Position numbers and translations under genes: made by a program
NCBI RefSeq assembly: GCF_003945595.2
Contig: NW_024104405.1
Span: 293,287 to 357,286 of the forward strand
DNA length: 64,000 nucleotides
Direction: 5' to 3'
Source of the DNA: Pipra filicauda
Lineage: Eukaryota > Chordata > Aves > Passeriformes > Pipridae
Part shown: piece after piece, positions 14,361-26,579 of the stretch
How positions within the stretch are numbered: position 1 is the first letter of the stretch
Layout of the letters: every line of letters starts with the position of its first letter
The notes under the pieces: model-generated
Seen by the model: the letters and a program-made list of their open reading frames with translations, nothing else
Databases searched by the model: none
Told to the model about the DNA's origin: nothing

Positions 14361-14900
14361 GATTATTTTTTTCCTTTCCATTTTTAGATAATTTACTTCC
14401 CCTCTCCGACCAGTTCTCTCTTCTTTTATTTCTTACTCCCCTTTGTTGGCCGCGTTTGGCTTTGGTGAAATACTCACCTGGGAGAAAACAAGTATTTAAA
14501 ATAATCATCCTCTCTGGAAGTATTTTGGTCCATTCACTTGTTGGGGGTGTTTTTTGTGTGTTTTGAGGGGGTTTTTTTCTTCTAATTTTTTTTCGGAATT
14601 ACGGAGGCAAGGGCTGACTGCCTTGATCTGAGACTTTATCAACAAAATATTTGTTTCAAAGTACCGCCAATACAGTTCTCTCGTGTCATTTTTCCATTAC
14701 AAAATCCTGCATTTAGTGCTCTAGAATTTCCTACTTAGACGAGCCTTCGGGGTTAGATACCTGGGTCGAGCTTTTTTATGATTTTTTTTTTTTTTTTTTT
14801 TAATTACAGGTGAATAACGTTTTTCTTTTAAAGGTTTGTGGTTTCGGCTCCTTTTTTTTTTTTTCCCCGCCCTTCTGGCTACTTTAAGAAAAAAAAAAAA
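14361..14900. other. T-rich segment with strong minus-strand donor
   Basis: T-runs at 14775-14801 and 14851-14864 flank complex sequence (14600-14770). CAG|GTGAGT on the minus strand (exon side ending at 14478) is a perfect consensus donor. No coding sequence was recognised. Confidence 0.5.
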
Positions 14901-17100
14901 AAGTTTTCAATTAAAACCCGGTCCCCCCTCCCTGCAGCCCATTAATTTCCCAGGCCAACTCCAGGCTTTAAAATGGTGACGAAAATGAAAAATAAGGAGC
15001 CGGGCAGAGGCAGAGCTTGGCGTGGCGCGGGCACTGCGCTGGCCTTCCGCGCCTCCCACGCGTGGGAAGGAGGTCCCTTTTTCTCCTAGACGGCGGGCAG
15101 GACGAGAGAGTCCCAAAATTAAGCGTGGAGCATCCCTGGAGCTAAAGGGATCTGTTCTCTTTTCCCTCTCCCCCTCCATAAAGGCGTCTCTCCCGGAATT
15201 AACTGCAACACGGAGAGACAGGGCTCGACCCCCTCCCCAAATTTTCCTGTGCTGTTCACAAGAGGGAATTAGGTTGTATTTCTTCTTCCCCCCGCTGCCA
15301 CCGGGTGATTTTTTGGCACGGGGTGCCCAAGGGATCCCCCCTCCCCGATCGATGCCCGATGCTCCTGGTGGAGAGGGGCGCGTTATCCATCCCGGGATGG
15401 ACAGGCTAATCTGCTCTTACCAAACAGGGTGTCAATCAGGGCGTTATCGCAGGAGAAAATAAAGGCAGATAAGGCCTTCGCTCTCGCCCCGGGAAGAAAC
15501 TAATGGGGCAAGAAGGGGGAAAGTCCTCAGCGCCCCCCGTGCCTTTCTCCCTGAGAGTGATCTTGCCATGACCTTGAAGGGGGGGTGGAGGCGGGAGGTG
15601 GGGAGGGGAGCCCGAACCCGAAGGTTTTGAATCACGCGCTGATAAAAGGCCGCACAAGCAACACCTGTAAATGTTCTTTTCCTTCCCCTACAGCCCTACT
15701 CGTGCCCCGGCTCTCCGGGGGACAGGAGCCCTGGGCGGGGGGACATCCCCGCGGTTCCCTCATCCTGGCAAACTTTCTTCCTCCCTTTCTTTCCGACTCG
15801 TTTTTTTTTCCCTCTTTCCTCCTTCCCAATCCACCTCGCCTTCTTTCTGCCCCTTTTTCCGTTTCTCTCCCCTTCTCTCGCCCCCGTTCGCTTTCCTTGC
15901 CCTGCCCTGAACAACGCAGAGCGACAGCGCAGCCCGGCCGATCTGTTGTGCCAATATTATCCTTGGAATTAACAAATACCCACGAGTTTTGGGAGCCGGA
16001 GACGCTCCCAGCGAGGCAGAGGGATGACTGAGGACCCCCAACATGAGAACCCCGTTAACCCGGGTTCGAACGGGTGCCACGGGCATCCTAAAAACCATCT
16101 TTTATCCGCTTCGGGTAAAATACAGATGACGTGAAAAACTCGAGCAGCTCCTCAGACATTTTTTTTCATGTGTTCAGAAAACGTAAAGTGCCAAAAGATG
16201 TTCACAGGAGGAAGAGAAAAGGAAAAAAAGAGCATTTCCCCTATTGTAGGGATCTGCCCCTTGGGCCAGGGCTGGATGAGGCCCCAAAATATAACTCGAG
16301 GGCCCTGAGCTACCCGGGTACAGAGGATAAATCGGATTTTGAGGGTCAGAGCCCCATGGGTGTGCGGGGAAACACCAGAGATGTGGGCATCACCCTATCC
16401 TGCTTTCCGAAGCGCCAAGGATCCAATTCTGAGGGTAGCAAGTAGCTTCCCTGGAATGTTTTTCCACGCAAACAGAGGTGGGGAAGGGGGCTGAATATCT
16501 GGGTGCGATGGGTGCTGTGCTGCTGTTGGCACTTGGCGTGGTGAACCTGATTTTTTTATGAGCCCACGTGCGCCTCCATCTCCACATCGCTGCAGATTTA
16601 TACCTGTTCCTCGGATATTAAGTGTTCATGCCGGATACGCGTTTGTCTGCTTTGGTCTAGGTGTGGAAGTGGTTGTGGGCGCACAAAAAAAAAAAAAAAA
16701 TCCTGCTTTCACCCATTTCAGAAAATTAGAAGCTCATTTCGTGCCTGACTGGGTTTTTGGGGGGCAGACAGGCGTGTTTACCTGCTCCTGTGCGCGTCTG
16801 CGGGCTGCCAGAGCAGGGGCCTTTGCCAGCGCATTTTTAGGTGCTGTGAGCTCGGAAATCGTTCTTTTCCAACGAATAATTCTTTTCAGGGGGAAGGAGC
16901 TCTCGAATCGCTGCGCAAAAACCTCCCTCGGCGGAGCGAGGAGCCCCGGGCGGTACCTGCGGAGCCGAGCCCGGTTCCCCACCCCGAGGCTGCGGGCACA
17001 GGAGCCGCCAACCTCCCCGCTCCGGGGGCCGGAGCAGCCGCCGTTCAAGACAATGTCTATTTTCTGTCATTAATAACTCGTTTCTTCCCTAAAAAAAAAA
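14901..17100. other. GC-rich upstream domain
   Basis: CpG-rich parts at 14990-15090, 15330-15400 and 16760-17045. There is a pyrimidine-rich tract at 15770-15900. Small sites include the perfect palindrome TCCATCCCGGGATGGA (15386-15401), the GATA motif AGATAAGG near 15466-15473, and TGACCTTGA (15569-15577). The last is the exact complement of the ERR/SF-1 monomer site TCAAGGTCA. No gene was recognised. Confidence 0.5.
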
Positions 17101-17109
17101 AAAAAAAAT

Positions 17110-17430
17110 CTCGTTTGGATCCAAGATTGTTTTTATGATTCAGTCGGACAAGATGGAACACATGTTAGTTTAAGCAGGTTCATGAAATAGCTGTAAATCA
17201 AATAAAGTTTACGAGTTTAGCAGGAAATACTGAAAAGATGAAGAAAAAAAAAAAAAGTCCGCCGAGGCAGAGACCAGCAGGCTGAAATAGTCGGTGGAGT
17301 TTTGTCCTGCTCTGTGTTTCTCTCTGTTCTCTTGTGCATCTTGCCGATTAAAGGCCTCGGGACCCCGTGTTGGCGCCAAGTGGCATGTTATTAATCAGTT
17401 ATCCCGAGGTTCAGTCCACATAAGAGAGAA
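17110..17430. promoter_or_regulatory. Candidate cis-regulatory blocks (17110-17240 and 17340-17430)
   Basis: Two complex, moderately AT-rich stretches sit on either side of a short A-run. They include AGATTGTTTTTATGATTCAG, CAAATAAAG, and GTTATTAATCAG next to GGCGCCAAGTGGCATG, which has an NKX2-type AAGTGG core. They look unlike the surrounding GC-rich DNA. The call rests on composition and motifs only. Confidence 0.25.
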
Positions 17431-17439
17431 ATTTAATCA

Positions 17440-19600
17440 CCAGAAACCAGACCCGACATAAAAGAGAAATCTAAAATCAATTCCCGCCCGTCGTCCCGTC
17501 TCCCCCTCCCCTTCCCCACCTCCGAAGCGATCAGAACGAGCAGAAGCAATCAAGATCTCGCTCCCTCTCCCTCTTAATTGCAGCGGGAGAACTGCAAACT
17601 TCTCCGAGCTTTGCCCTGAAGAGCATTTTGAAAGAAAAAAAAAAAACACCTCAAAATATTTTTTTTTTAAATATAGAAAAACATCAGAAAAAAATAACCG
17701 CAAGGACCCGCAACAAGTTTGTCCTTGATCTCGCTATAAAAACGTGATGGGGGAGAAATATCCCAAGCGGAGCCTTTTATAATGGAAACGGGGGATGGAA
17801 ATCACGTTTATCGCTGTTCAAATAATCTTTGAAGACTCCCAGGCCTGTTGGGGAGGGGTTCCCTCACCCCAGATGCCCCCCAGCCTCTGCCTCCTTCTCC
17901 CAGCCCGGGTTTCACTCCAGGATGGGAATGCTGGGGAGAAAGGGGGATTATCTCTCCCGAAAGCTGCGTGTCCCCCCCCACGGGAGCTGAGCGCTTCCTT
18001 CGGGCACTTCTGGACACACCAATATTCTCCCCACACCCGCCTTTCTGCCAGGGCGTTTTGGGTGGGAATTCCCAGGTCTGGGAGAAATCCTCGGCCCTTA
18101 TCGCCGCCCCGGGACAGGGCAGCGGGGAAGGTCCCATCCTCGGGGAAGGCACCGGAGGTGACAGCAGGGTAGAAAGGACCAAAAGACCCGTTTCGTCCCT
18201 AAAAAATAAGCCTGCTTGAAGTCCGGGGAAAGCGGAGGGCGATGGGGATCGGCCCCGCATCTTCCACGCGTGTTTCCTGGGAGTCCCTCGCTCCCGGTTT
18301 TCCTCCCGGCTCCCGCTGTCGCGCCTGTCCCCGGGCTGCGTGAAGGGCACACGGGGGAGGTGGGAGGCGGGCGGCCTCCCCGGGGCTATATTTGGAAAAG
18401 AATTTGGAAGCCCTTCCAGCAAAACTGTGCGAAAGGTACCGGTCCGCCGGGGGAGGCTGCCCCGGGGGCTGCCCCTTCTGCCCCCAGCCTCCCCCCCCGA
18501 GGGCCGCCCCTGTGGCAGCGTCCTGTTCCTCTCCACCCGCGTGTTTATTCCTCGAAAGTAGAAACGACCGGAGGAAAAACTCCGGCCCGAAGTTTTGCCT
18601 GCCCAAACCCCAAGAGAGGCAACTCCAACCCTGGTACTACCCACGGCGGCCAAGGCTCTAATTTTGTCTCTGTCAGACAGATCTGTTTGTTCTGACTTAA
18701 AAAAATAATAGCGGGAGGGTGTCCTGTGGGCCTGGACCTGGGGGCAACGAGGGCCGAGGGGGTTTTCCTACAACCCAACAAACTTGCTTGGGGTATATTT
18801 TAACGAAAACCGTATTTCCCCCCGCATTTTTCTCTCCCCCAACAACCTCTCGAAAACCTAGAAAGCAGTGCTGTGAGCTGGGTTGCCTGATGGGTTTCTT
18901 TTCCCCCTCCACGCTCTATCTGATCGTTTTCCTACAACCCAAACAGCCTGGAAACCACAGAGAAAATAATCAAAGTGCAGCATGTTTTCCCACAGTAGGA
19001 ATTCATGTTAGCACTCTCTGCACGTCTTGATCCTCTGTTTGCGTGTGGCTATTCAGGCAGAGATGCCTTCGGATGCAGATGCACAGACGCAGAATGCGAG
19101 TTTGGGTGTCAAGGAAAGAGCCAGACCCACAGACGGGTCAGCCCGTGGCCTCGGGGTGAGGGTGGCTGCGTGGACCTGAGTATTTCCATAAAAACACGGG
19201 AAGATCCCTGCACGAGCGGGCATAGAGCCAACTTCTACCCACTCGCATCCGTCTGCAGCTTCATGCTGACACATCCGTGGGTATAGAAACCACCCCTGTC
19301 CGTGGGTGCCCCTTCCCCACTCAGCATCGCCCTAATAACTCTTCAACTCCTCTGCTGCCTGGCCGAGCGCCCCCCCGCAGCGTCACTCCGGGAAAAAGGG
19401 TGGGAAACAAGAGGAAAAGGGAAGATTTGTGGAAGGAGCGGGTGGAAGGTTTCCCCACCCTGCGGCCGGGAGAGCTGGTGGGCTCTGGGGGGAAGAGAGG
19501 AGAGGGAAGAGGCAGAAAATGGTTTTCCAAATTCCCCCCCCGCCCCGGCTGTCAAGCCCGTCCGAGACTCCTCCTCTGTCTGCGGAGCGGCTCCGCTCCC
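17440..19600. other. CpG-rich upstream domain, distal part
   Basis: High-GC sequence with many CpG at 18080-18610 and 19360-19600. A minus-strand open frame of 281 codons (17808-18653) crosses it without any recognisable domain and is attributed to GC content. No gene was recognised. Confidence 0.5.
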
Positions 19601-19619
19601 CCCTCCCGGCTCCCGCAGC

Positions 19620-19760
19620 TGGGCGGCGTAGGTAGCTCCAGATAAGTGAAAGTGGTATTTTTATAGGCTGATAAAAGAGACTTATCTCGGCTTTCCCGAA
19701 TCTGACAAAGATTCCCTAATTGGTCATTTGCCCACAGCAGCCTCCCCAGCTCAGGGCCCG
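19620..19760. promoter_or_regulatory. Candidate GATA-cluster enhancer
   Basis: Three GATA motifs fall within 47 bases: AGATAAG (19640-19646), TGATAA (19669-19674) and CTTATC (19681-19686, minus-strand GATAAG). An AT-homeobox-type CTAATTGG follows at 19716-19723. The cluster lies at the edge where CpG-rich DNA gives way to CpG-poor DNA. GATA4/5/6 bind such clusters in cardiac enhancers. Activity is inferred. Confidence 0.4.
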
Positions 19761-21833
19761 GCAGACTCTATTTTCAGCCTCCAAAGGGGGTGTCGCGCCC
19801 CCGGGACCCCCTCGGCTGCTGCTTCCCGGCCTTTTCCCAAATCCGCGGCGATGGCTTTTTCTCACTCCCACTCCCCCGCACACGCTGAGGAAGCCAGGGA
19901 AGCCCTGCATCCCAAACAAGGGCAGAGCCCCGTCTCCCAGGCAGGGATCATTCCCTAGGGATTGCCCGCCGAGGGTGGCTCGTCCCGCAGCTCAGTCCCG
20001 CCGACCACCCTCCGTGTGCTGGCTGAGCACACCCAGAATCTGTTCACTGAGTCTTTTATCGACGCCAAACACGTTTTATCAGCTGGGAAAAACTCTCCAT
20101 CACATTCAAACGGACATTCAACCAGACAAAAGCTCTGGACAGACAACGGGTGGACATCCCACTTCTGCACCAACCCTGCCTCCTCCAACCTTCCAGATGC
20201 CGAGATTAGATGGAAATTTAATCCCTGGGATTAAATACAAACAGCAAAGCAGGGTGACCCCCTTTCTCCCACAGCTTCCCAGGCAGCCCAGGTCTCCTTG
20301 GAGCACACTGTGCCCACCTCACCACCAGCCCTGGCTCTGCTCCACACATCAGCTGAGGGTTTTTCTCCACCCAATGCAGCAGGCTACCACCCCCCCCCCA
20401 AAAAAAAACCAAAGTGAGGAGGAAATGCATTTGTGAGCACCCAGACCTTGCAGCCAGCTGGCATCACAAGCCTTGAGGGAGCTGGGAAGTCACCCACTAA
20501 ACTTCTTTCTCATTTTCCTCTTTTTTTTTAACCCATGGAAGGGGGAAGGGACTCTGGGATTAACGGCCCATCTGACCTACCAGTGGTGTAGGCACATGAA
20601 TCAAACACAATCAAAGGCCCCAGTGTCAGCATTAGCTTGACCCCTACCACTGGCTCAGGCTCGGTGAGCAGCGAGGCCTGTTCTGGCCAGAGCAGCTTGA
20701 ACCTTCCCCTGGGTTATTAATGCCTGTGAGGGCTCTGCCCAGCTCAGCCCAGCCCTCTGGGTTGGGGTTACAGCCACCTCACCCCCCTGGGATGGACCAG
20801 GCTCTGCCCCACTACGGCAACACCGTCAGGATGGCCCCACTCCCTTGAGTGAAAACAGATCTCACCCCTTTAAACCATCCACTCAAAACCACGGAGAAGA
20901 GGGTGGGAGGTGGGGTTTTGGAGGTCTTTTGGGAGGATTAATGATTTTTCTATGGTTGATTTAGTTTTTCCCCCCTTGTGCTCATGCCTTTTGCCTTTCC
21001 ATGACTTTTTTTTGGTATGATTTCCCTTGAGTGGGTCTGGAAGGAACCCATGAACAGCCACTCACGTCCCATTGGACCTTCTCCAGCCAAGCAGTGTGGG
21101 GCAAGGCCAAGCCCTGGTCCCACCATGGAGATTTGGGACCCACATCCCAGAAAATGTGCTCCAGACATGGCCTGGAGGCTCAGCAGGTGCTGAAATATGG
21201 AGGAATTGAACTTTAGAAAAGGCCAGACAAACGCCCCAGGGCATCTTCGGAAACAGGAGTGGCACCCGAGCATATCCTTTAATATTCCTTTCCCCTCACA
21301 GAAGGAAAAAAAGAGGTGTACATCGATTAGTTCCCAAATAAAATCTCCATCAGGTAAGTGGTTTGTCTGTAGGAGCTGACTTCAATACAAGAATTCAGAA
21401 AAAAAAAATCCCATGATCCCTCTTTTCAGCAAACTTTTTCCACACTCAAAAAGGGGCACAAAAATCAGCAAGGGATCATCAGCAGGGAAAACTCTGCCAC
21501 CCTGGCTCTGCAGGAGCAGAGTCAAAAGGGGCTCTACATCATCCTGTCAAAGTTTCAAGCTCACCCTCCATTTAAATGTCATTTTTAATGGAAATAGTGT
21601 AACCTCCTCTTCTCCCCACCTAGTCCAACACGGGCTATTTTTATTGCTTGTATGTACACTTTAACTTAACGCTGACTTTTGCTTTTAACCTGCTCCTTCC
21701 AAATATATATAAATAAAAATTCCTCTATTTAAAAAAAAAAAAAAGGTGCCAACACTCTCTCAGCAACACTTTGCTCTTCAACTTTAACAGGTTACCTGTC
21801 ATTGTATCTTGTTGGATTTTCTGTAATAACTGG

Positions 21834-21853
21834 ATGAGCCCTTAAGGGCTCAT
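21834..21853. repeat. Perfect 20-bp palindrome
   Basis: The sequence ATGAGCCCTTAAGGGCTCAT equals its own reverse complement over all 20 bases. Flanking bases do not extend it. Confidence 0.95.
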
Positions 21854-24424
21854 GTGGGGAACACGGATGGGAGCTTGGCAGGGCTGGCACCCAGCTTTTG
21901 CATGGACCACACTCCTCCTGGCTTTCTCCAGGAGCAAGGCTCCCATCAAAACCAAGCTCCCAGAGAGCTCAGCACGCTCAGAAATCTGTCTGAACTTCCT
22001 GAGAGTGGGGCTGGCCCAGGATGTCCACCCAGAGCAGATTTGGGGCCAGGAAGAACAGTGAAGCTGCAGGGGCTTGAACCAGTTTCCCTGCCTTGGATGC
22101 TCAGTGTGGGTCAGCCAGGAATGCTGGAACCCCCGTGCTGCTCACAGCCCTCCCTCTGCCAAAGCTCTCCTGCCACCAGGTTTCAGTGGAGCAGCAACAC
22201 TGCTGGATTCCAAAGAGCAGCCACTGTCCTGGCTGCCTGTGAGCCGCCTCCTGGGGCCAGAGAGGTTCCTCAGCCCAGCCAGAACAGAGTCCAAGGTCAT
22301 GGAGAAGGAGCAGGGGGGACAGATCCACCCATGGCAAACACTCCAGCTGCAGGACTAAGACCTCACCCTAAGGAAGTGCCCAGCCAGGATCCTTCTGCCC
22401 CAAATTGCCCTCCCATGGTGACACCCACGGAGCTGGAAACACCAGTTTCATGTATCACCATTGTCATGACACAATCATGAGAGAAGATCAAGAGAGTTCA
22501 GTGCCCACTTCAACCTGAGTGGGACGCAAAAACCTACGTTTCTGACAGGTGTTTGGAACCCTGGGGGTAAGAGCTGTTGCTCATCCTGGTCAGGAGATTC
22601 CAAACTGGATCAGTGGAGTCTGTGCAGTCCCTAGTGCATAACTGTCCTTATTACACACGTGGTCTCAGGGCCAGCAGCACATCCCACACTTGCAGAGTGT
22701 CCCAGACCAGTATCCTGGGGAGATCCAGTCCTGTGAACCCTGATCCACCCCACCAAGTAAAGGCAACATCCCTGCATCTCAGACACTGGCCAAGAGCACG
22801 AAAAGCCCGAGACCTCTGCGTGATTTTGAACAATTTTTTGAAAAATGGTGGACCTGCCTGTAAAGTGACAGACTAGTTTGATGTCTTTCATGATGCCATT
22901 ATTTAGTTCTAAGGTCTTGGGCAGGACAAGTGCTTTGAGATCTCACAGTGGGCTCGTCCTCTACAGAAATAAGAGGCTTCAACATCACACAGCTTTGCAA
23001 AAGGATAGGAAGAGAACAAAACAACCTCTACTCATTCCCTCCCAGCCCTCTCCTAATTCTATCCAGAGCACAGAGCTGGCTGCATTAGTAAGGCTGGAAG
23101 CTCAGCAACCCTCTAATTTGGGTAAGTCTTCCTGGCAAACGCTCTAAAATCCATCTGCTCCTCCAGACACGGTTAAAGTGCAGCCTTGGAGAGCTCAGGC
23201 TGTGATTGCTGCTTTAACTGAGAACAGAAAGGGGAATCAGAGCGAGCAGAGATGGAAAAGAGAGAAAATGGGGTTGGGATTGCAGGAAACAGAAGCAAAT
23301 TTGCCTTGAGAACGAGTCCTCCAGTATCATTACTTGCATTTAAGTGGTACTTAGGACTTTTACAAGCCCTGTGCATCAGAGAGCATTTCATCAGAGGCAG
23401 AGAGTGGCTGCTTTGTGCTAAACCAGTCACGGTGGATGGACCAACCCTGAGCAAGGTTCCTCAGGCCAGGACCTTGAGCAAAGCCTCCACAAAGCTTTGT
23501 CTTGCTTTCAGGAGGCTGACATCGATGATAAGCCATCGATCCAACACAGCACAGCTGTTTGGGGACTCTGGCAAGGAAAAAAAAAAAAAGAAAGCAGCTC
23601 CAGCTGAGTAATGCCTCATTTCCCAAGAAATCTGGGGTATCTACAGAGGGCCCTCCCTCTTGCACCAGTCAGGTTGTGGTGGGGTGGAGGTCCCTCACTC
23701 ATCCCAGCATCCCTACGAAACACTGTAGCCTCTCCGTTTCTCCTTCTACGGGAAGTCCTCAGCACACATTTGGCACAGTTTACAGGATGATGATGACAAT
23801 GTGTTTCTCCTAAATAAAATCCATTTTTAAAGAGTACATGTGCAATTACTTTGGGTTTTGGCCTGTATTCAGGAAAGAATTTCCCCTCGGGTCAGATTTG
23901 GCAGGGACTGGTGGGGTTTTCTTGCTTTCCTCTGTAGGGTGGGCCGTGGGTCCACTTCCTAAGATCATCTGGACATTTTCACCTAACAATTTCCCTGCTA
24001 CTGCTGGGACCCGGGACACTGGCAATGCCCTTGATCTCCCCTGCACCTTCAAGTTTTTGTGGCTTTTGGTCTTTTGTACTAACAGTCTTAAATTTGTTAT
24101 AGGGTGTTGGGAAGTGTTTTACGGCCTGCAGCGCATGCAGTGGATGTTCTGAGGACCCCTCTGGATTAAGCAGCTATTACATGGTCACCTGTAATTGTGA
24201 GGGCCTGGACTCCATGAGGCAGGTGGTCCCTTCTCCTGCTCTGTCACCCCTCCCTTATCTTCCAGTAGCAGAGCTCTGACATCCCACTGCAGGGCAATTA
24301 CACCCCCAGCACCGTCGTGTGTGACATCTCCCCTTGCTCTTTATTTGAAGTGTGATGCTTATAACCCGAGGTGATAGGGGATATTAGGATAATAAACCAG
24401 GTGAAAGCCCCGGGACTGGGAAAT

Positions 24425-24500
24425 TATGAAACCTGGGCTCTGCTCCTGTCTTGCTGCTAATTGATTGAGTGGGACCCTTCCCTCTTCACTCCCCCTCCAT
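24425..24500 (+). mobile_element. Possible MIR-like SINE relic
   Basis: The order ACCTGGGCTCTGCTCCTGTC, then a TTGCTGCTAATTGATTGAGTG-like stretch, then CCCTTCCC resembles the MIR core (CTGGCTCTGCCACTTACTAG, then TGTGTGACCTTGGG) by eye. It is highly diverged, and a chance match is possible. Confidence 0.25.
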
Positions 24501-26189
24501 CAGACACTTAGACCACACTGGTTACTCCAGGCTCATCTTAAGTCAGAGGAAAGGGGTTTTATCTAGTCCTGCAGCACTGGGGATGACTTGCCCCTACCCA
24601 TCCACTGGTAACAGAGAGATGTGACACCGAGTGTAATTATTAGATCTCTCAGTCCTAATGAATACACGTGATGAGCTGCAAGTCTCACCTGAGCTGGCTC
24701 TCCTACAGAACAGGCAACCAGGACAGGTTCATCCAGGTTAAGTACAAGCCCTCTGAAAACAAACAAGGCACGAAGTGGTACAGCACGATGCCTCCCACTC
24801 TGTGCCACAGGGGCACATATTTGGGGCTGTGTCTCACCCCCGGTGACATTATTGAGGTCTCCATGCAGAGAGTAGGGCAGATCCTGCTGTTGCCCTGGTT
24901 GTTTTCAAGAGCAGAAGGTAAGAGAAGTAAGAGACATCCTGCATAGCAACTCAGTCCTAAATCACTAAACTTCCAGCCCAGGCAAAACCAGCACCTGTGG
25001 ATCCGGGATACTTTATGGATGAGGCATCATCCCGAAGCTGATCCAAGCTCTTGTCTCATCCACCTCTCACTGACAGCACCGATTTTGTTTAGAGCACATC
25101 ATGCTCCTTCAGACCCCTACAATTCCCCACCCAGAGGAGAAAAAACTTCAGCATCACCTCCAGAAACACAAAATTCCTGGTGGGCTGGGTTGCTGCTGCT
25201 AAGCCATAGGGTTTGCTCGGGATCAAAGGGGACTGTGTGCTCCAGTCCTCGGCCGTGTCCTGAGCTCCACTTCTGCAAACAGGCTCTGCACAGCCGGGAA
25301 ATCTGGTCCGAAACTGGCAACAGAAACACCCCCTCCCAGATCCAATGTGCAGCACAGATATGTTTCCCCCTAATCCTCCAAAAAGAAAAACAAACAAGCA
25401 CAAAAATGCCAAAACATTAACTACTCCCCAAATTACTCAGCCGACTGCTAATTAGTATAAATTTACAGCAGCTGCACTACTGGAAGTGAGCTCAGACTTT
25501 AGCCCTGGAAATTACTGGGGACTATAATTTTCTCCAGTTTTTCTGGACTTGCAGAAATCTACAGGAATGTTCCAATATACTAACTAACTTCATCAGCCTT
25601 TCTAAGCCTCCTTTATTCTGCTCACGCTGGGGTAACCATGAAGCTCCCAGGCACGGAATCCACAAGTGCATTCCCTCTCAAAGGCTCCCGTGCACGGCGA
25701 GCTGGCGAGCTCCACAGAGGAGAGGGCGTGGAGCTCTGCAGCCTGATGCCTTACACCTCGTTCATCAGCTCTTACTGATCAGCACAGATCAATGCTGAGG
25801 GCTCTGGAGGGGGTTCATCATGTTTGGATTTCGTTTCCCGGTTTCCTGGCGGAATTACCCGGCGGTGATTTTCTGTGTGCGCCGTGAAGGCTCGGTCTCA
25901 GCAGGATGCTGTGCAGCGCATTTTTTTCTGGCAGGGAAAGCTCCAGATCTGTTTGTCACCGTTCTTTAGGGAGCTGGAAAGGTGGTCTGCAGAATACAAG
26001 CCTTGAGTGCCAGCCTGAGCGTGCAGCACCCATCAGGGTTTGCTGTCACCCACCCGTGATGGGCCTCAGCAAGACAACAGGGCTTCTGTAGCAAATAAAA
26101 TAAAGGCAAAACGTAACCACCCATCTAACAAGGCATTGACTAGGGGATTGTTTTGCTACACTGAGTCACCAGCTATTACAATCTAGCAG

Positions 26190-26570
26190 ACGTTTCTCCC
26201 CGAGTAATCCTCACACATTTAGATCCCACTTCCCGCTCCACAACTGGAGATAAGATCATAAATAGCTTATGTGTGCTCAGAGGGTGGATCCTGCAGCAAC
26301 AGCAGGTAGGCAGACAGGTAGACAGACAGACAGACATGATGATAAGCCATACATCTGGCATGTAAGTATCATGGCAGTGGAATTACCATTCCCCAGCCAA
26401 GTTTCACGCTTTGGGGAGTTGTTTTGACATGCTGTCAATGCTGCACCAGAATAACCTGATTTATTTCCCTCGTTCGCTTTGAAAAGGTCTATTTGGTGCC
26501 ATTTATTTTGCACTCACTTACTCGCCATCCTATCAGGAGGGGGGAGGTCAGCAGGGTCACTCCTGAGAGA
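26190..26570. promoter_or_regulatory. Candidate cis-regulatory block with GATA motifs and a perfect DR3
   Basis: Complex sequence includes GGAGATAAGATC and ATGATGATAAGCC (two GATA motifs), a CTATTTGGTGCCATTTATTTTGC-like AT stretch, and AGGTCA-gca-GGGTCA at 26545-26559. The last is a perfect direct repeat of RGKTCA half-sites with 3-base spacing, the vitamin D receptor/RXR type. A short GACA/GTAGACA repeat lies at about 26308-26336. Use as an enhancer is inferred. Confidence 0.3.
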
Positions 26571-26579
26571 GTATCACGT

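Larger units (their letters stand above)
19770..26180. other. CpG-poor intergenic DNA
   Basis: No gene was recognised on either strand. Composition is balanced with few CpG. Open frames are short and lack domain similarity. Contents include A-runs (21730-21744, 23577-23590), a 20-bp perfect palindrome (21834-21853) and a possible MIR-like SINE relic near 24425-24500. Confidence 0.6.

Noticed and set aside
17808..18653. 281-codon open frame, minus strand
   Set aside because: High-GC domain, Gly/Arg/Pro/Ser-rich translation, no domain; overlapping open frames exist in several other frames.
24195..24240. Plus-strand CR1 tail (GGCCTGGACTCCATGAGGCA)
   Set aside because: Weak resemblance to the turtle/bird CR1 end with several mismatches; not enough for a call.
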